Assembly (NCBI GenBank): GCA_963576735.1
Contig: OY755197.1
Coordinates: forward strand, 10,428,501 to 10,492,500
From: Bedellia somnulentella
Taxonomy: Eukaryota > Arthropoda > Insecta > Lepidoptera > Bedelliidae
Direction of reading: 5' to 3'
Length of the DNA: 64,000 bases
Positions 32,956-42,486 of this stretch are shown piece after piece. Every line of letters starts with the position of its first letter. Position 1 is the first letter of the stretch. The notes below the pieces were generated by a model that searched no databases, had not been told where the DNA came from, and worked only from the letters and a program-made list of their open reading frames with translations. Both the position numbers and the translations under genes were made by a program.

Positions 32956-33033
32956 ACATACATACATATTCTCACGCCGTTAGTTCCCATTGGGGTAGGC
33001 AGAGACTATCGATCGCCACTTTGTACGATCCTG
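32956..33033 (-). mobile_element. Short RTE LINE 3' end with target-site duplication
   Basis: Only 78 bp: a CATACATATTCTCACGCCG tail to GCCACTTTGTACGATCCTG. Flanked by GCATCGACATTT (32944-32955, 33034-33045). Confidence 0.88.
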
Positions 33034-33433
33034 GCATCGACATTTCTTAGGGGAAAACAAGACGTTTTTACAATTGTGCGATTTTCTTTGCTAGTAAAAG
33101 TACTAGTAGTAAATGCCTAGCGTGCTATACTGAGAAGAACTCTTAAAATGTCAGGACACTATCCACAGCCCAGGAAATCAAAAACACCACTTGAATCCAC
33201 AAAATTGAACTGTTAACAACCCTAAACTATACCTACAGTCGCGCTGGCTTCCTTTCAGCGGCCGCTATGTTTCATGGTGAATGAGGCTGCTCGTAAGTAG
33301 GTTATTGCGACAATTAGATGATGCGGAACATTGAAAGCCTTCTGGAAGGCTGTCTTTAGTTTTAAAGTGTGTCATCTACGTAGAAGTCTAGTGGAAGTTT
33401 ATGTTTAGTTTGTTTTTGTTCTGTTTTACCGTT

Positions 33434-33592
33434 TTGTAGAATACCAATGAGGGAACATTTCATAGTTCTCTTTTCGTATTCTCTATTTAAAAATGTGTTG
33501 CCACATTTTTTTGTCGTTTTTCATCTTTCAGAATGTTTTCTAATATGAGCAAGTGTATGGGATGGGAGTTGAAGCGTTTTTCTTTATTTATA
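33434..33592. repeat. Diverged local duplication, copy 1
   Basis: Landmarks TTTTTTGTCGTTTTTCATCT, TTTCAGAATGTTTTCTAATA and GGGATGGGAGTTGAAGCG. They recur at 33737-33900 on the other side of a family B SINE. Confidence 0.75.
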
Positions 33593-33593
33593 T

Positions 33594-33735
33594 TTGCTGT
33601 GTAGTAATGGCTTAGAATATCACTACCCCATGGGTGTACATAAGAGGCGACTGAGGGTATTGGGGCTTTTTAAGGGATATTTGGGCGATGCGGTTGGAGA
33701 CCCATCATAGACAAACTTTTTGTTTGCCGTCTTTT
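33594..33735 (+). mobile_element. Family B SINE, 3'-truncated
   Basis: GCTGTGTAGTAATGGCTTAG to GCGATGCGGTTGGAGACCC, with an internal deletion in the CCCATGGGTGTAC region. It is stopped by the second duplication copy. Confidence 0.8.
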
Positions 33736-33736
33736 C

Positions 33737-33900
33737 CTGGAATACTAATATAGGTCGGTACATTTCAGAATTCTCGTTTGGTATTCACTATTTAAAAACT
33801 GTTTTTGGCAACACATTCTTTTTTGTCGTTTTGCATCTTTCAGAAAGTTTTCTAATACGAGCAAATAGATATGTCTATGGGATGGCAGTTGAAGCGTTTT
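33737..33900. repeat. Diverged local duplication, copy 2
   Basis: TTTTTTGTCGTTTTGCATCT, TTTCAGAAAGTTTTCTAATA, GGGATGGCAGTTGAAGCG; about 300 bp from copy 1. Confidence 0.75.
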
Positions 33901-34296
33901 AAGTGGTTGGCATTTACACTGTATTTATTTAAATAACCATTATCATAATTGCCTTGCATATTAATTATTAGTGTAATATTAACTACAATTTTATACAGAA
34001 AGTTGTTTCATTGAAGTACTTTATGAGATGATCCCGACAATTCATTAGTATAAACTTCTGCTCCTCAAAGTATGACTTCAGTAAAATTAACCGAATAAAA
34101 AAATCCCAGAATATTCCCCCTTCTTCAATACCGAAGTTTTCCAGGTGACCAACGCTCATGACTTGCCCTGTTTTCCTTTTAAGTGGGTTACAGTGAAATT
34201 AATGTGTGGGGACGGGCGCATTCGTTTTCTGTTGGACGTTTTGCTGTTTACAGGCTGTGTTGTTGCAGGTAGTTTTAGTTTTAAGTTACGTTGTAC

Positions 34297-34523
34297 ATAC
34301 ATACATATACTCATGGCTATAAATCATTTATAATGGAATAAGACATTCCTCAGCCACTTTTGGAAGTTGCGTGGGAAAAGATGGTAAAATAAAGGTTGTT
34401 GGTGATGGGTCTCCAACCGCATCGCCCAAAAATCCCTTAATAGCCCCAATACCGAAAGTTGCCTCTTACGTAAACCCACTGGAAAAAATGGGGTAGTGCT
34501 ATTCTAAGCCGACACTACACAGC
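34297..34523 (-). mobile_element. Family B SINE with target-site duplication
   Basis: Reverse copy flanked by TACGTTGTAC (34287-34296, 34524-34533). Confidence 0.92.
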
Positions 34524-34694
34524 TACGTTGTACTATGTGGTTATAACGAAAATCAAGCATGGAGAAGATTTAAATAAAAGTTACTTCCAACCATTATATG
34601 AGCTATCATATTGGATATTGGAAGCTGTTATATGTAGGAAGATAACAGCTTCCAAAGCTGTAGACCAATTCTAAGTAGGGATTATACAAAAGTG

Positions 34695-34810
34695 TCTCTT
34701 AGCTCATGTGTGAGGTTAATTTGAAAGGTTACTGGTGAGGGATAAGCGTGAGGAAACCACTTGAATGAGTTGTGATTGTAATCCAATGTCCAAGCAAAAT
34801 GTGGGTACGT
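34695..34810 (+). mobile_element. Family A SINE, decayed fragment
   Basis: TGTGTGAGGTTAATTTGAAA, GCGTGAGGAAACCACTTG, AGCAAAATGTGGGTAC, with large deletions relative to intact copies. Confidence 0.6.
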
Positions 34811-34841
34811 TAAACTACAGATAATAAAATATACATACATA

Positions 34842-35094
34842 ACATACATACATATACTCACGGCTATAAATCCCTTAACGGGGTAGCCAGAGCTTTGGAA
34901 TGATAAATTCCTCAGCCACTTTTGGAAGTTGATTGGGGAAAAGATGATAATAATAAACGTTTTTGGTGACGGGTCTCCAACCACATCGCCCAAAAATCAC
35001 TTAAAAAAGCCCCTATACCCTTAGTCACCTCTTACGATCACCCACAGGTAGAAATGGGGTAGTGTTATTCTAAGCCGACACTACACGGCAAAAA
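34842..35094 (-). mobile_element. Family B SINE
   Basis: Reverse complete copy with CATACATACATATACTCACG and the terminal GCCGACACTACACGGC. Confidence 0.88.
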
Positions 35095-35590
35095 TATGTT
35101 CCATGACATTAGTATCGCTGCCTCTCCTTCTAAAAATTGCGCCTAAAACGCCATGTAATGTTGAGTGTATTGGGTAAGTAAACTAATATAAAACCACCCG
35201 TTTCCAACCCACATCATGTTCCACGCTCTATCAGTTTCCCTAAAGATATTCGGATGGCAGCGGCCCAGATAAATTGAAGGTATATTGATACATAATTAGG
35301 TAAAGGGATAACCCACATTATCCTGCGAAATATTCCACGAGGCGGTTCCCTTAGATCTCATTTTTATTCAGCAATATTTCTAGCCCTATTTTTGTATTCG
35401 GCTCGGATAGATGAAACGTGAAAATACCTGTACGTATTATGATTGGATTTTCTATGTAGATTCGTTTTTTATTGTATTGACCGGGTAGTGTGTATGTGTA
35501 TAAGTAGTTCAGTGGAAAAGCTTTTAGACTTGAATGCAGTAGGTTTGAGATTCGATTCTGAATTGTGTCTTAACTTATTTTCACTTATTT
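35095..35590. other. Unassigned stretch with one tRNA-like relic
   Basis: Mostly unique sequence. At 35500-35570, AAGTAGTTCAGTGGAAAAGC and GAGATTCGATTCTG resemble A and B boxes of a SINE head. Confidence 0.4.
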
Positions 35591-35872
35591 TAACTTATTT
35601 AGCTGTGTAGTGTCGGCATAGAATAGCACTACCCCATCTCTTCCCGTGGGTGTCGTAAAAGTCGACTAAGGGAAAAGGGCTTTTTTCATCTTCGCCCCTA
35701 CACCAATCCAAGGTCTGCCGTGCCGAGGGATGCGTGGCCAGGGGTGAGCCTGGTCGCTAGCGTGCCGCCGTTCCGGAGCCTGGTGAACTCCGGGTACTAA
35801 ATAACCTTACCTAGTCAAGCGGGGCTCTGGCTAGGCGGACAGTATATTTCCCTTGCTTTACGTGGGAACCGA

Positions 35873-38635
35873 ATGTGTTTGGAAACTAAAATTAAACGCG
35901 GTGGCGGCGATGTGGCTCGCCACTCATCACGCCGTGGTTCCTCACGGGGCGAAAAGTGGGCTAAAGAGACCCGCTTTAGTACGATGAATGTGTGTGGAGG
36001 GATGCATGAAAAATTAGATGAAGTATGTTTGATTATGGAAGAAAGAAAACTAGATTTTCTGTGTGTAAATGAAACGAAGCGCAAGGAAAAAGAGGTTTCA
36101 CAACTTGGCCCATTTACAGCTATCTGGTCGGGAGTTGCCGAGAGTGACAGAGCTTGCCAAGGCGTGGGACTTCTGATATCTGAAAGGATGGCTAAGTGCA
36201 TGAAAGATTATGCGTGTGTGAGTCCAAGGCTCCTATGGATAAAGGTGAAGGTAGGGCTTGTCCGGATGCGCATAATTTGCGTGTATGCTCCGGACATGTC
36301 CAGATCACTATCCGAGAGGGAGGAGTTTTGGAATCTGTTAGACGATGTTGCGAATGGGTGTGATGAAAATGAGAAAATTGTTATGTTAGGAGATTTTAAT
36401 GGTTGGGTTGGTGTGTCACGCAACGGTTGTGAAAGAGTTTTAGGAAAGTTTGGTGATAAAAGAGTGAACGAGAATGGTGAGAAAGTGATTGATGTATGTT
36501 TGGAGAGGAATCTTTGTGTTACGAACACGTTGTTTGAACACAAAGATATCCATATGTATACTAGACAGAGGGGAAGCGAGAGAAGTATGATAGATTTTGT
36601 GATAGTGGATGAAAGGCTTAGAGCAAAGGTTGTTGACACCAGAGTCCATAGGGGCATTAACGTTGGCACAGACCACTTTCTCGTGATATCACGATTAAGG
36701 GGACTGTGCACGCGTTGGCGTCACAGGGCCAAAGTGTCGACAACTGAATTTGCGAGAATAAAAGTGGAGAAATTGGAAGAGGATGAAAATATTAGAGATG
36801 AATATATGAAGAAATTGGACGACAGGCTAAGTTGCGTGGAGATGAAGGATGAATTGGAAATAGAAGAAGTATGGGATGTGCTCAAATCGTCAATGGTTGA
36901 ATGTGCGACGGAAGTATGTGGATTGAGTAAAAGAACAAATAGACCACCAACAAGTTGGTGGGATAAAGATGTGAAAGAGGCAGTTGGAGATAAGAAGAAA
37001 GCTTGGTTAGATTTACTAGCGATTAAAGCTAGTAAACGAATGGATGCGAGAGTAACAGATGATGTAGTGAAGAATAGTGAAGATGAATATAAGAGAGTTA
37101 AGAATGAGGTTAAGAAGAAAATAGAAAAGAAAAAGCGTGATCTGATAGAATGGTGTGAGAGGAAACTCTCTGATAATTTCCGGAATAACCAAAAGTTGTT
37201 CTGGAAATATATCCGGAAAGAAAAGGGAGTTTCCCAAAATACGAGAGTGAATGTTGTGAGAGATGAACAGGGTGAATTGGCGACGGATGAAAGTAGCATA
37301 AGACGAGTATGGAAGAACTATTTTGAGGGACTCTTTGAAAAAGAGGATTCATCCATTTCTTCGCCAATCAGCAGTAATGTTGATTGGAACGACGTCATGG
37401 GTGACTTTAGTGACAGTGAGATCAGTATGGAAGAAATAATGAAAGCAATGAAAAGTATGAAACTAGGGAAAGCGGCGGGGTATGACAGGATAAACACTGA
37501 AATGCTGAGGGCTGGTAAAGGGGTGGTGGCTTCCTGGTTGTACTTCCTTTTCCAAAAATGCTGGTCGAGTGGCAAAGTGCCACAAGACTGGTGCAAAGCG
37601 GTAATTGTGCCTTTATATAAAGGAAAGGGGTCACACCAGGAGGCTAGAAACTACCGTGGAATTAGCCTACTCAGCATTGTCGGTAAATTGTATGCAAAGG
37701 TTTTGATTGAAAGAGTGATGAATGAAACGGATGATAAAATTTGGGATGTGCAAGCAGGATTTAGAAAGGGAATGGGATGTATGGACCAAATCTTCTCTTT
37801 AAGGAGCATCACCGAAAAGTTCTTAGCTAAGAACCGAAAGGTGTATTGCTCCTTCATTGATTTAGAGAAGGCGTATGATAGGGTGGTAAGAAAGTGTTTA
37901 TGGGAGGTGTTATCCAAGTTCGGTTTGGGGAGTCGACTTATACGTGCACTGGTATCACTCTATGAGGATTCCAGTGCATGTGTGAGAGTAAACGGGGAAA
38001 ATACTGACTGGTTCGGGATCTCTCGGGGTGTCCGACAGGGTTGTGTAGCTTCCCCGTGGCTCTTCAATTTGTTCATGGATGACTGTTTAACAGAGTTGCG
38101 TGAAAGTGATTATGGATTGAGAATGGGTGGATTCATCATTAAATGCCTCTTATATGCCGACGATCAAGTGCTACTCGCATCATCGGTGGAAGAGCTGCAA
38201 GAGATGATGAATATTGCATGTGCGTCTTTTGAAAAAAAGGGAATGAGGGTGAATGTGGATAAAACAAAAACTATGGTTTTTGAGAGAGAGGTGAATATGA
38301 CCGAATACGTGATTGAGATTAATGGTAAGAAAGTGGAACAAGTGAAAGAGTTTGTATATTTGGGAAGTTTGTTTACTAGGGATGGAAAGTGTGATGAAGA
38401 TATCGAGAGAAGAGTGAAAAAGGGTAATGCGGTAAATGGAGCACTGGATAGTCTAATGTCTAGTCAGTCGGTGTCTGAAAAGGCCCGAATGGCTGTGCAT
38501 GATGCTGTCCTCGTTCCTACGCTTATGTATGGCAGTGAATGTTGGGTGTGGCAGAAGAAGCATGAAAGTAGAGTGAATGCAGTAGAAATGAGATCCCTCA
38601 GAAAAGTGTGTAATGTAAGGTTATGTGATTCGTGA
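35873..38635 (+). CDS. RTE LINE polyprotein: AP endonuclease and reverse transcriptase
   Basis: 920 codons. The apurinic-like endonuclease occupies about residues 35-270: MNVCGG (Asn39), FLCVNETKR (Glu67), VMLGDFNGWVG (about 170-180), SMIDFVIVDE and GTDHFLVISR. The RT covers about 530-800: LGKAAGYDRINTEMLR, ARNYRGISLLSIVGKLYAKV, motif A CSFIDLEKAYDRV, motif B SRGVRQGCVASPWLFNLFMD, motif C LLYADDQVLLA (Tyr761). The C-terminal domain starts EFVYLGSLFTRDG and LMYGSECWVWQKKHESR. Such proteins nick target DNA and reverse-transcribe their own RNA in the nucleus. The frame ends early (NVRLCDS stop) because a small deletion near 38625 shifts it. The start at 35873 is the first ATG, though translation could begin nearer Met38. 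Confidence 0.93.
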   Translation: MCLETKIKRGGGDVARHSSRRGSSRGEKWAKETRFSTMNVCGGMHEKLDEVCLIMEERKLDFLCVNETKRKEKEVSQLGPFTAIWSGVAESDRACQGVGLLISERMAKCMKDYACVSPRLLWIKVKVGLVRMRIICVYAPDMSRSLSEREEFWNLLDDVANGCDENEKIVMLGDFNGWVGVSRNGCERVLGKFGDKRVNENGEKVIDVCLERNLCVTNTLFEHKDIHMYTRQRGSERSMIDFVIVDERLRAKVVDTRVHRGINVGTDHFLVISRLRGLCTRWRHRAKVSTTEFARIKVEKLEEDENIRDEYMKKLDDRLSCVEMKDELEIEEVWDVLKSSMVECATEVCGLSKRTNRPPTSWWDKDVKEAVGDKKKAWLDLLAIKASKRMDARVTDDVVKNSEDEYKRVKNEVKKKIEKKKRDLIEWCERKLSDNFRNNQKLFWKYIRKEKGVSQNTRVNVVRDEQGELATDESSIRRVWKNYFEGLFEKEDSSISSPISSNVDWNDVMGDFSDSEISMEEIMKAMKSMKLGKAAGYDRINTEMLRAGKGVVASWLYFLFQKCWSSGKVPQDWCKAVIVPLYKGKGSHQEARNYRGISLLSIVGKLYAKVLIERVMNETDDKIWDVQAGFRKGMGCMDQIFSLRSITEKFLAKNRKVYCSFIDLEKAYDRVVRKCLWEVLSKFGLGSRLIRALVSLYEDSSACVRVNGENTDWFGISRGVRQGCVASPWLFNLFMDDCLTELRESDYGLRMGGFIIKCLLYADDQVLLASSVEELQEMMNIACASFEKKGMRVNVDKTKTMVFEREVNMTEYVIEINGKKVEQVKEFVYLGSLFTRDGKCDEDIERRVKKGNAVNGALDSLMSSQSVSEKARMAVHDAVLVPTLMYGSECWVWQKKHESRVNAVEMRSLRKVCNVRLCDS

Positions 38636-38909
38636 AAGATGTGGTGTAAAAGATGATATTGTAAGAAAGATAGAAAAAGGAATGTTGAGATGGTTTGGGC
38701 ACATAGAGAGGATGAATGTTAGTAGAGGACGACCTCGGAGGACACATTTGGATCAAATAGAAAATGTGCTCAAAAAGGCAGGTGTCCACAGTATGAAGAA
38801 TAAAAGAGCATGTATGAAAAGATTGATGGATGTAAACGAAGCCAGAGAGGTTTGCCAGGATCGTACAAAGTGGCGATCGATAGTCTCTGCCTACCCCAAT
38901 GGGAACTAA
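38625..38909 (+). pseudogene. Frameshifted C-terminus of the RTE LINE protein
   Basis: It continues the preceding protein in another frame: VIRERCGVKDDIVRKIEKGM, LRWFGHIERM, RGRPRRTHLDQIENVLKKAG, NKRACMKRLMDVNEAREVCQ, DRTKWRSIVSAYPNGN stop. Comparison with 59990-60100 suggests that a stretch of about 20 bases was lost at the join. It has the same zinc-ribbon-like basic tail as other RTE fragments here. Confidence 0.9.
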
Positions 38910-38979
38910 CGGCGTGAGAATATGTATGTATGTATGTATGTAACTTATTTAGGGATCTACTGGTAAGACTATTGTAACT

Positions 38980-39055
38980 TACTTACTTACTTATACTCAC
39001 GCCACTTAGTACGATCATGACAAACCTCTCTTGCTTCCCTTACATTCATTATTAC
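38980..39055 (-). mobile_element. RTE LINE 3' fragment with internal deletion
   Basis: CTTACTTACTTATACTCACG tail joined directly to CCACTTAGTACGATCATGAC and CTTGCTTCCCTTACATTC; the SAYPNG coding stretch is missing. Confidence 0.75.
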
Positions 39056-39201
39056 TATGGTAAAAGTAATTAATGATATTCGAACAAAGTTTTATACATG
39101 TTACATACTAAACATCGGACGAATTTGAGACTATTGATTTGAAGACAATAATGATAATATTAATATACATGTATGTATATTTTCCGTTCGATTTAATTAT
39201 G

Positions 39202-39457
39202 CTAAGTGTCGACTTAGAATGTCACTACCCCTTTCTACCCACGGGTGTCGTAAGAGCCGACTAATGGTAGGGGCTTTTTTAAGTGTTTATTGGGCGATGC
39301 GGTTGGAGATCCATCACCAACGATACTTTATTCCTACCATGTTGTCCCATGTTGTGTTGTAACTTCTAAATGTGGCTGAGGAGTTTCTAGCTCTGAAGCT
39401 CTGGCTACCCCTTTTTGGGATTTATGGCCGTGAGTATTTGTATGTATGTATGTATGA
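39202..39457 (+). mobile_element. Family B SINE
   Basis: Forward copy of the TGTCGTAAGAG subfamily. The flanks share TTAATTATGC (left about 39195-39204, right about 39458-39467). Confidence 0.85.
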
Positions 39458-39467
39458 TTAATTATGC

Positions 39468-39772
39468 TGTGTAGTGTCGACTTAGAATGTCATTACCTAT
39501 TACTAGCGGCGGGTGTCGTAAGAGGTGACTAAGGGTATAGGGCGTTTTAGTTGTTTTTAGGCGATACAATCGGTGACACATCACCATAGATTCTTAATTC
39601 GTTCTTCTGTCTATTTAACATGTTTTTAACTGTTATTTACAATAAAGAGTTTTCTATTCTATTCTATTACATTTCTACCAGTGGTGTACCTTCTTCTAAA
39701 TGTGTCTAAAGAGTTTCTAGCTCTGAAGCTCTGGCTACCCCTTTTTGGGATCTATGGCCGTCAGTATATGTT
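39468..39772 (+). mobile_element. Family B SINE interrupted by a family D tail
   Basis: 5' part TGTGTAGTGTCGACTTAGAA to about 39596; a forward family D 3' end, TTTACAATAAAGAGTTTTC plus (ATTCT)n (about 39597-39668); then the SINE 3' part to GGATCTATGGCCGTCAGTAT. Confidence 0.78.
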
Positions 39773-39841
39773 CTGACGAAGCTGTCTTATTATTTTTAGT
39801 TGTACACGTCTAAATATAAGTAAACTGTATAGCGTCGTTAT

Positions 39842-40094
39842 AGCTGTGTAGTGTCGGCTTAGAATAGCACTACCCCATTTCTTCCGGTGGGTGTACGTAA
39901 GAGGCGACTAACGGTATTGGGGCTTTTAAGGGATTTCTGGGCGATGAGGTTGGAGACCCATCACCAACAACCTTTATTTTACCATCTTTTCCCCACTTAA
40001 CTTTCCAAAAGTGGCTGAGGAATTTCTAATTCCTTAGCTCTGGCTACCTCTTCTAGGGATTTATAGCCGTGAGTATATGTATGTATGTATGTGC
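39842..40094 (+). mobile_element. Family B SINE
   Basis: Complete forward copy close to the family consensus (GCTGTGTAGTGTCGGCTTAG, TGTACGTAAGAGGCGACTAA, GTGAGTATATGTATGTATG). Confidence 0.9.
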
Positions 40095-40371
40095 TGTGCA
40101 AGTCTAAATAAATTAAACACAAAAGTTATAAAAGAAGCAAATTTGGTTCTTATTAACCTAAAAACAAAGTTAATAGTGCAATGCACACTCACCGTATTAG
40201 CATACAAATTGCTCGGCGCCCGACACCAGCGTGTTATTTCAAGACTTAGTATGCGAGAGTCGACATTATAATAATGGATGTTAAGGGCTTTTTAGTTTAT
40301 ATTAACACTACACTTTACTTACTTGTTTATGGGCATGCTATATTGCCCATTGGGGTATGCAGAGACTTTTG

Positions 40372-40545
40372 ATTTCGCAACCATTTTGACGTGACAACGT
40401 CTTATAAATTGGTTTGCCGGGTGACACTTCATGAAACTGCGTTACGCTCCGCTCACGTTATGCGTTCACAATGAGAGCGAGTGAGAGGCACGCGTCCCTT
40501 CCACTCGGGCATGGTTAGCCCGCCTAGGAGCGAGAGAGACAGACA
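40372..40545. repeat. GC-rich sequence island of unknown class
   Basis: High-complexity stretch: CATTTTGACGTGACAACGTC, TTGCCGGGTGACACTTCATG, GCGTTACGCTCCGCTCACGT, AATGAGAGCGAGTGAGAGGC, CCACTCGGGCATGGTTAGCC. It is very unlike the AT-rich surroundings. No long ORF and no terminal repeats were identified. Confidence 0.45.
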
Positions 40546-40794
40546 TAATTTTATCCTTCTTCCTACTGTACGAATGAATATTCACATTAAAATTATTTTA
40601 CCACTCAAAGTCGTTGTCACGTAAATTTTCGCCCGTATACCGACTTATACAGGCAACCAATTTTTTTTTGGTAAATGGTTAAAAGATAATCATCTATTAT
40701 ATTATGTTTCATAGAATTCGACTTTCAATATACTTTACTTCTTTCTTCAGTTACTTTACTAGCACAGGTCATTTAGCCACATTTCTTACAAGTA

Positions 40795-40990
40795 CAACCA
40801 TTTTGTCCGATATCAACCTGTCAAATATGGCTGCGAGTTTCCAGCTCTAAAGCTCTGGCTACCCCTTTTTGGGATGAATGGCCGTGAGTATATGTATGTA
40901 TGTAATTCCCTACTCAACGTCCAAAAGTAGCTAATTATACTTTATTCTGGGGTTTTGGCTACCCCGTTTCAGGAATTATAGCCGTCAGTA
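40795..40990 (+). mobile_element. Two adjacent family B SINE 3' fragments
   Basis: 40795-40905 ends GGCCGTGAGTATATGTATGT. 40906-40990 repeats the 3' half (CCTACTCAACGTCCAAAAGT to ATTATAGCCGTCAGTAAA). Confidence 0.75.
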
Positions 40991-41056
40991 AATCACTACG
41001 TAAACGTAAACAGTATGACCATTATTTAGCCTTGTATTCATCTTATTATTCAACCT

Positions 41057-41158
41057 TCAAGCCAGAGAGGTTTGCCAGGATCGTACAAGGTGGTGATCGA
41101 TAGTCTCTGCCTACCCCAATGGGAACTAACGGCGTGAGAATATGTATGTATGTATGTA
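41057..41158 (+). mobile_element. RTE LINE 3' end with target-site duplication
   Basis: GCCAGAGAGGTTTGCCAGGA to (TATG)n. GTATTCATCTTA occurs left (about 41034-41045) and right (about 41156-41167), so about 12 non-LINE bases were added at the 5' junction. Confidence 0.83.
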
Positions 41159-41159
41159 T

Positions 41160-41690
41160 TCATCTTAACATTAATTACTCATTTTCAACAAAATAATTCA
41201 AACTGTAAATTACAATTTCAAATTACTACGTTAGCTTTAAGCTGTAGTGCAGAAGCTTCGGGCCCCAGTTTCGGAAGCTTTCGATGCATATGCATGGCCG
41301 TATTGTTCGGTTGGGCTTTGAACCCGGGACCACTGGTTTAGTGTTTGCTATTTGAATATTTCATACTATTCGTGGTGAATTGTAAATCTGATGTTGTTTG
41401 TGAAGTCCTTTTTTGAGTTTGTAGGTTAAAATGTCACAGTTTGATGTCAAGATTTCGTCCGATGTAAAATTTTATTCAGTAAATAATTTGTTACGTTTAA
41501 ATGAATGAGTAAAGTTTGTTTTTATATTGGATAGGGTTTTTTTTAGAATAACTACTAATAGCTACTTAGGTTAAAAATAGCAACATTTCATGTATTCGCG
41601 AGGGTGTGACCAAGTTATTGTGTTTAATTAAGGTAATGATTGGCGTTGTGACTAGAAACCTTTCGCTGATTTATTATTTTATTAATAACT
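41160..41690. other. Unassigned stretch
   Basis: AT-rich unique sequence with a chance open frame at 41150-41341; nothing recognised. Confidence 0.5.
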
Positions 41691-41900
41691 GAACAAGCGT
41701 TAACATAAGTGGTGGCCAGACCATCGGATTGGGTATTCCTTAGCCAATTTTGAAAGTTGTGTGTTAAATAAAGGATGATTGATGATGAGTCTCCCGCCAC
41801 ATCGCCCAACTATCGTCCCCGTACTACGTACTTACTTACTTACTTACTTACTATGCCTTGTACGACAGCCACGAGCATAAGTGGGTTAGTGCAATTTTAA
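41690..41900 (-). mobile_element. Family B SINE, decayed
   Basis: Reverse: GGTATTCCTTAGCCAATTTT, GATTGATGATGAGTCTCCCG, CACATCGCCCAACTATCG. An (ACTT)n microsatellite at 41827-41850 replaces the middle; the 5' end is GGGTTAGTGCAATTTTAAGC. Confidence 0.6.
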
Positions 41901-42486
41901 GCCGTTTCTGCTCGTGGATAGAAGAAGAACAAGGAGGAAAAATTGTTTATTTGGCACACAATAATAAAATACAGAGTAAATTTACAACAATAAAAAAAAA
42001 TGCACCAAAAAGGCACCAACTCAGCATGTGTATGAGAAAGTCAAACAACTTGGTTGATGAATTTCCCATACGCTGGTTTTCAGTTAGCGCCATAACTAAA
42101 ACTAATATTACAACTTAATATAAATAAGTTAAACAAACAAAAATAATAAAACAACAAAAAGAAAAAAAAAAACTAACAGACATACACAAAGAATTTTTTT
42201 TTAATTATTATTCTCTTCAAATTAATGAATTTAGTATATAATATATAACTACTTTCATACGGCATAACCTCATAAATAATTACAAACAAATACACTGCTT
42301 CTCTTAAGAAACTAAATATTTTGTGTTTATAAATATATCTAAATTATATAAAAATAAAAAAAATAAAAAAGTAAGAAGGAAAAAATATATATAATATAAA
42401 AACATATATAAATACACCTCCTACACATATATGTTTGATAAATATTAATTGTATGGGTGTGTGTGAATGTTATGATGGGATAAAAG

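Larger units (their letters stand above)
35603..38940 (+). mobile_element. Full-length RTE-type LINE
   Basis: 3,338 bp flanked by a 12-bp target duplication TAACTTATTTAG (35591-35602, 38941-38952). The 5' UTR (35603-35872) opens with CTGTGTAGTGTCGGC, the same start as family B SINEs, and includes a GC-rich stretch. One long ORF (35873-38635) is followed, after a frameshift, by its continuation (38625-38909). The 3' end is AACGGCGTGAGAATATG then (TATG)n. Full ends plus an open frame imply recent insertion. Confidence 0.95.

Noticed and set aside
35603..35700. HDV-like self-cleaving ribozyme at the shared LINE/SINE 5' end (CGACTAAGGG resembles the catalytic joining region).
   Set aside because: The short hairpins GTAGTG/CACTAC and GTCG/CGAC can form, but no P1 helix using the very first bases was found, so the required nested double pseudoknot is not supported.
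36208..37299. Long minus-strand open frames opposite the RTE LINE.
   Set aside because: They are antisense shadows of the endonuclease/RT ORF, with serine/leucine-rich artefact composition.
41820..41855. Direct repeat array resembling a short CRISPR-like pattern.
   Set aside because: It is a simple (ACTT)n microsatellite within a decayed SINE; the genome is eukaryotic.
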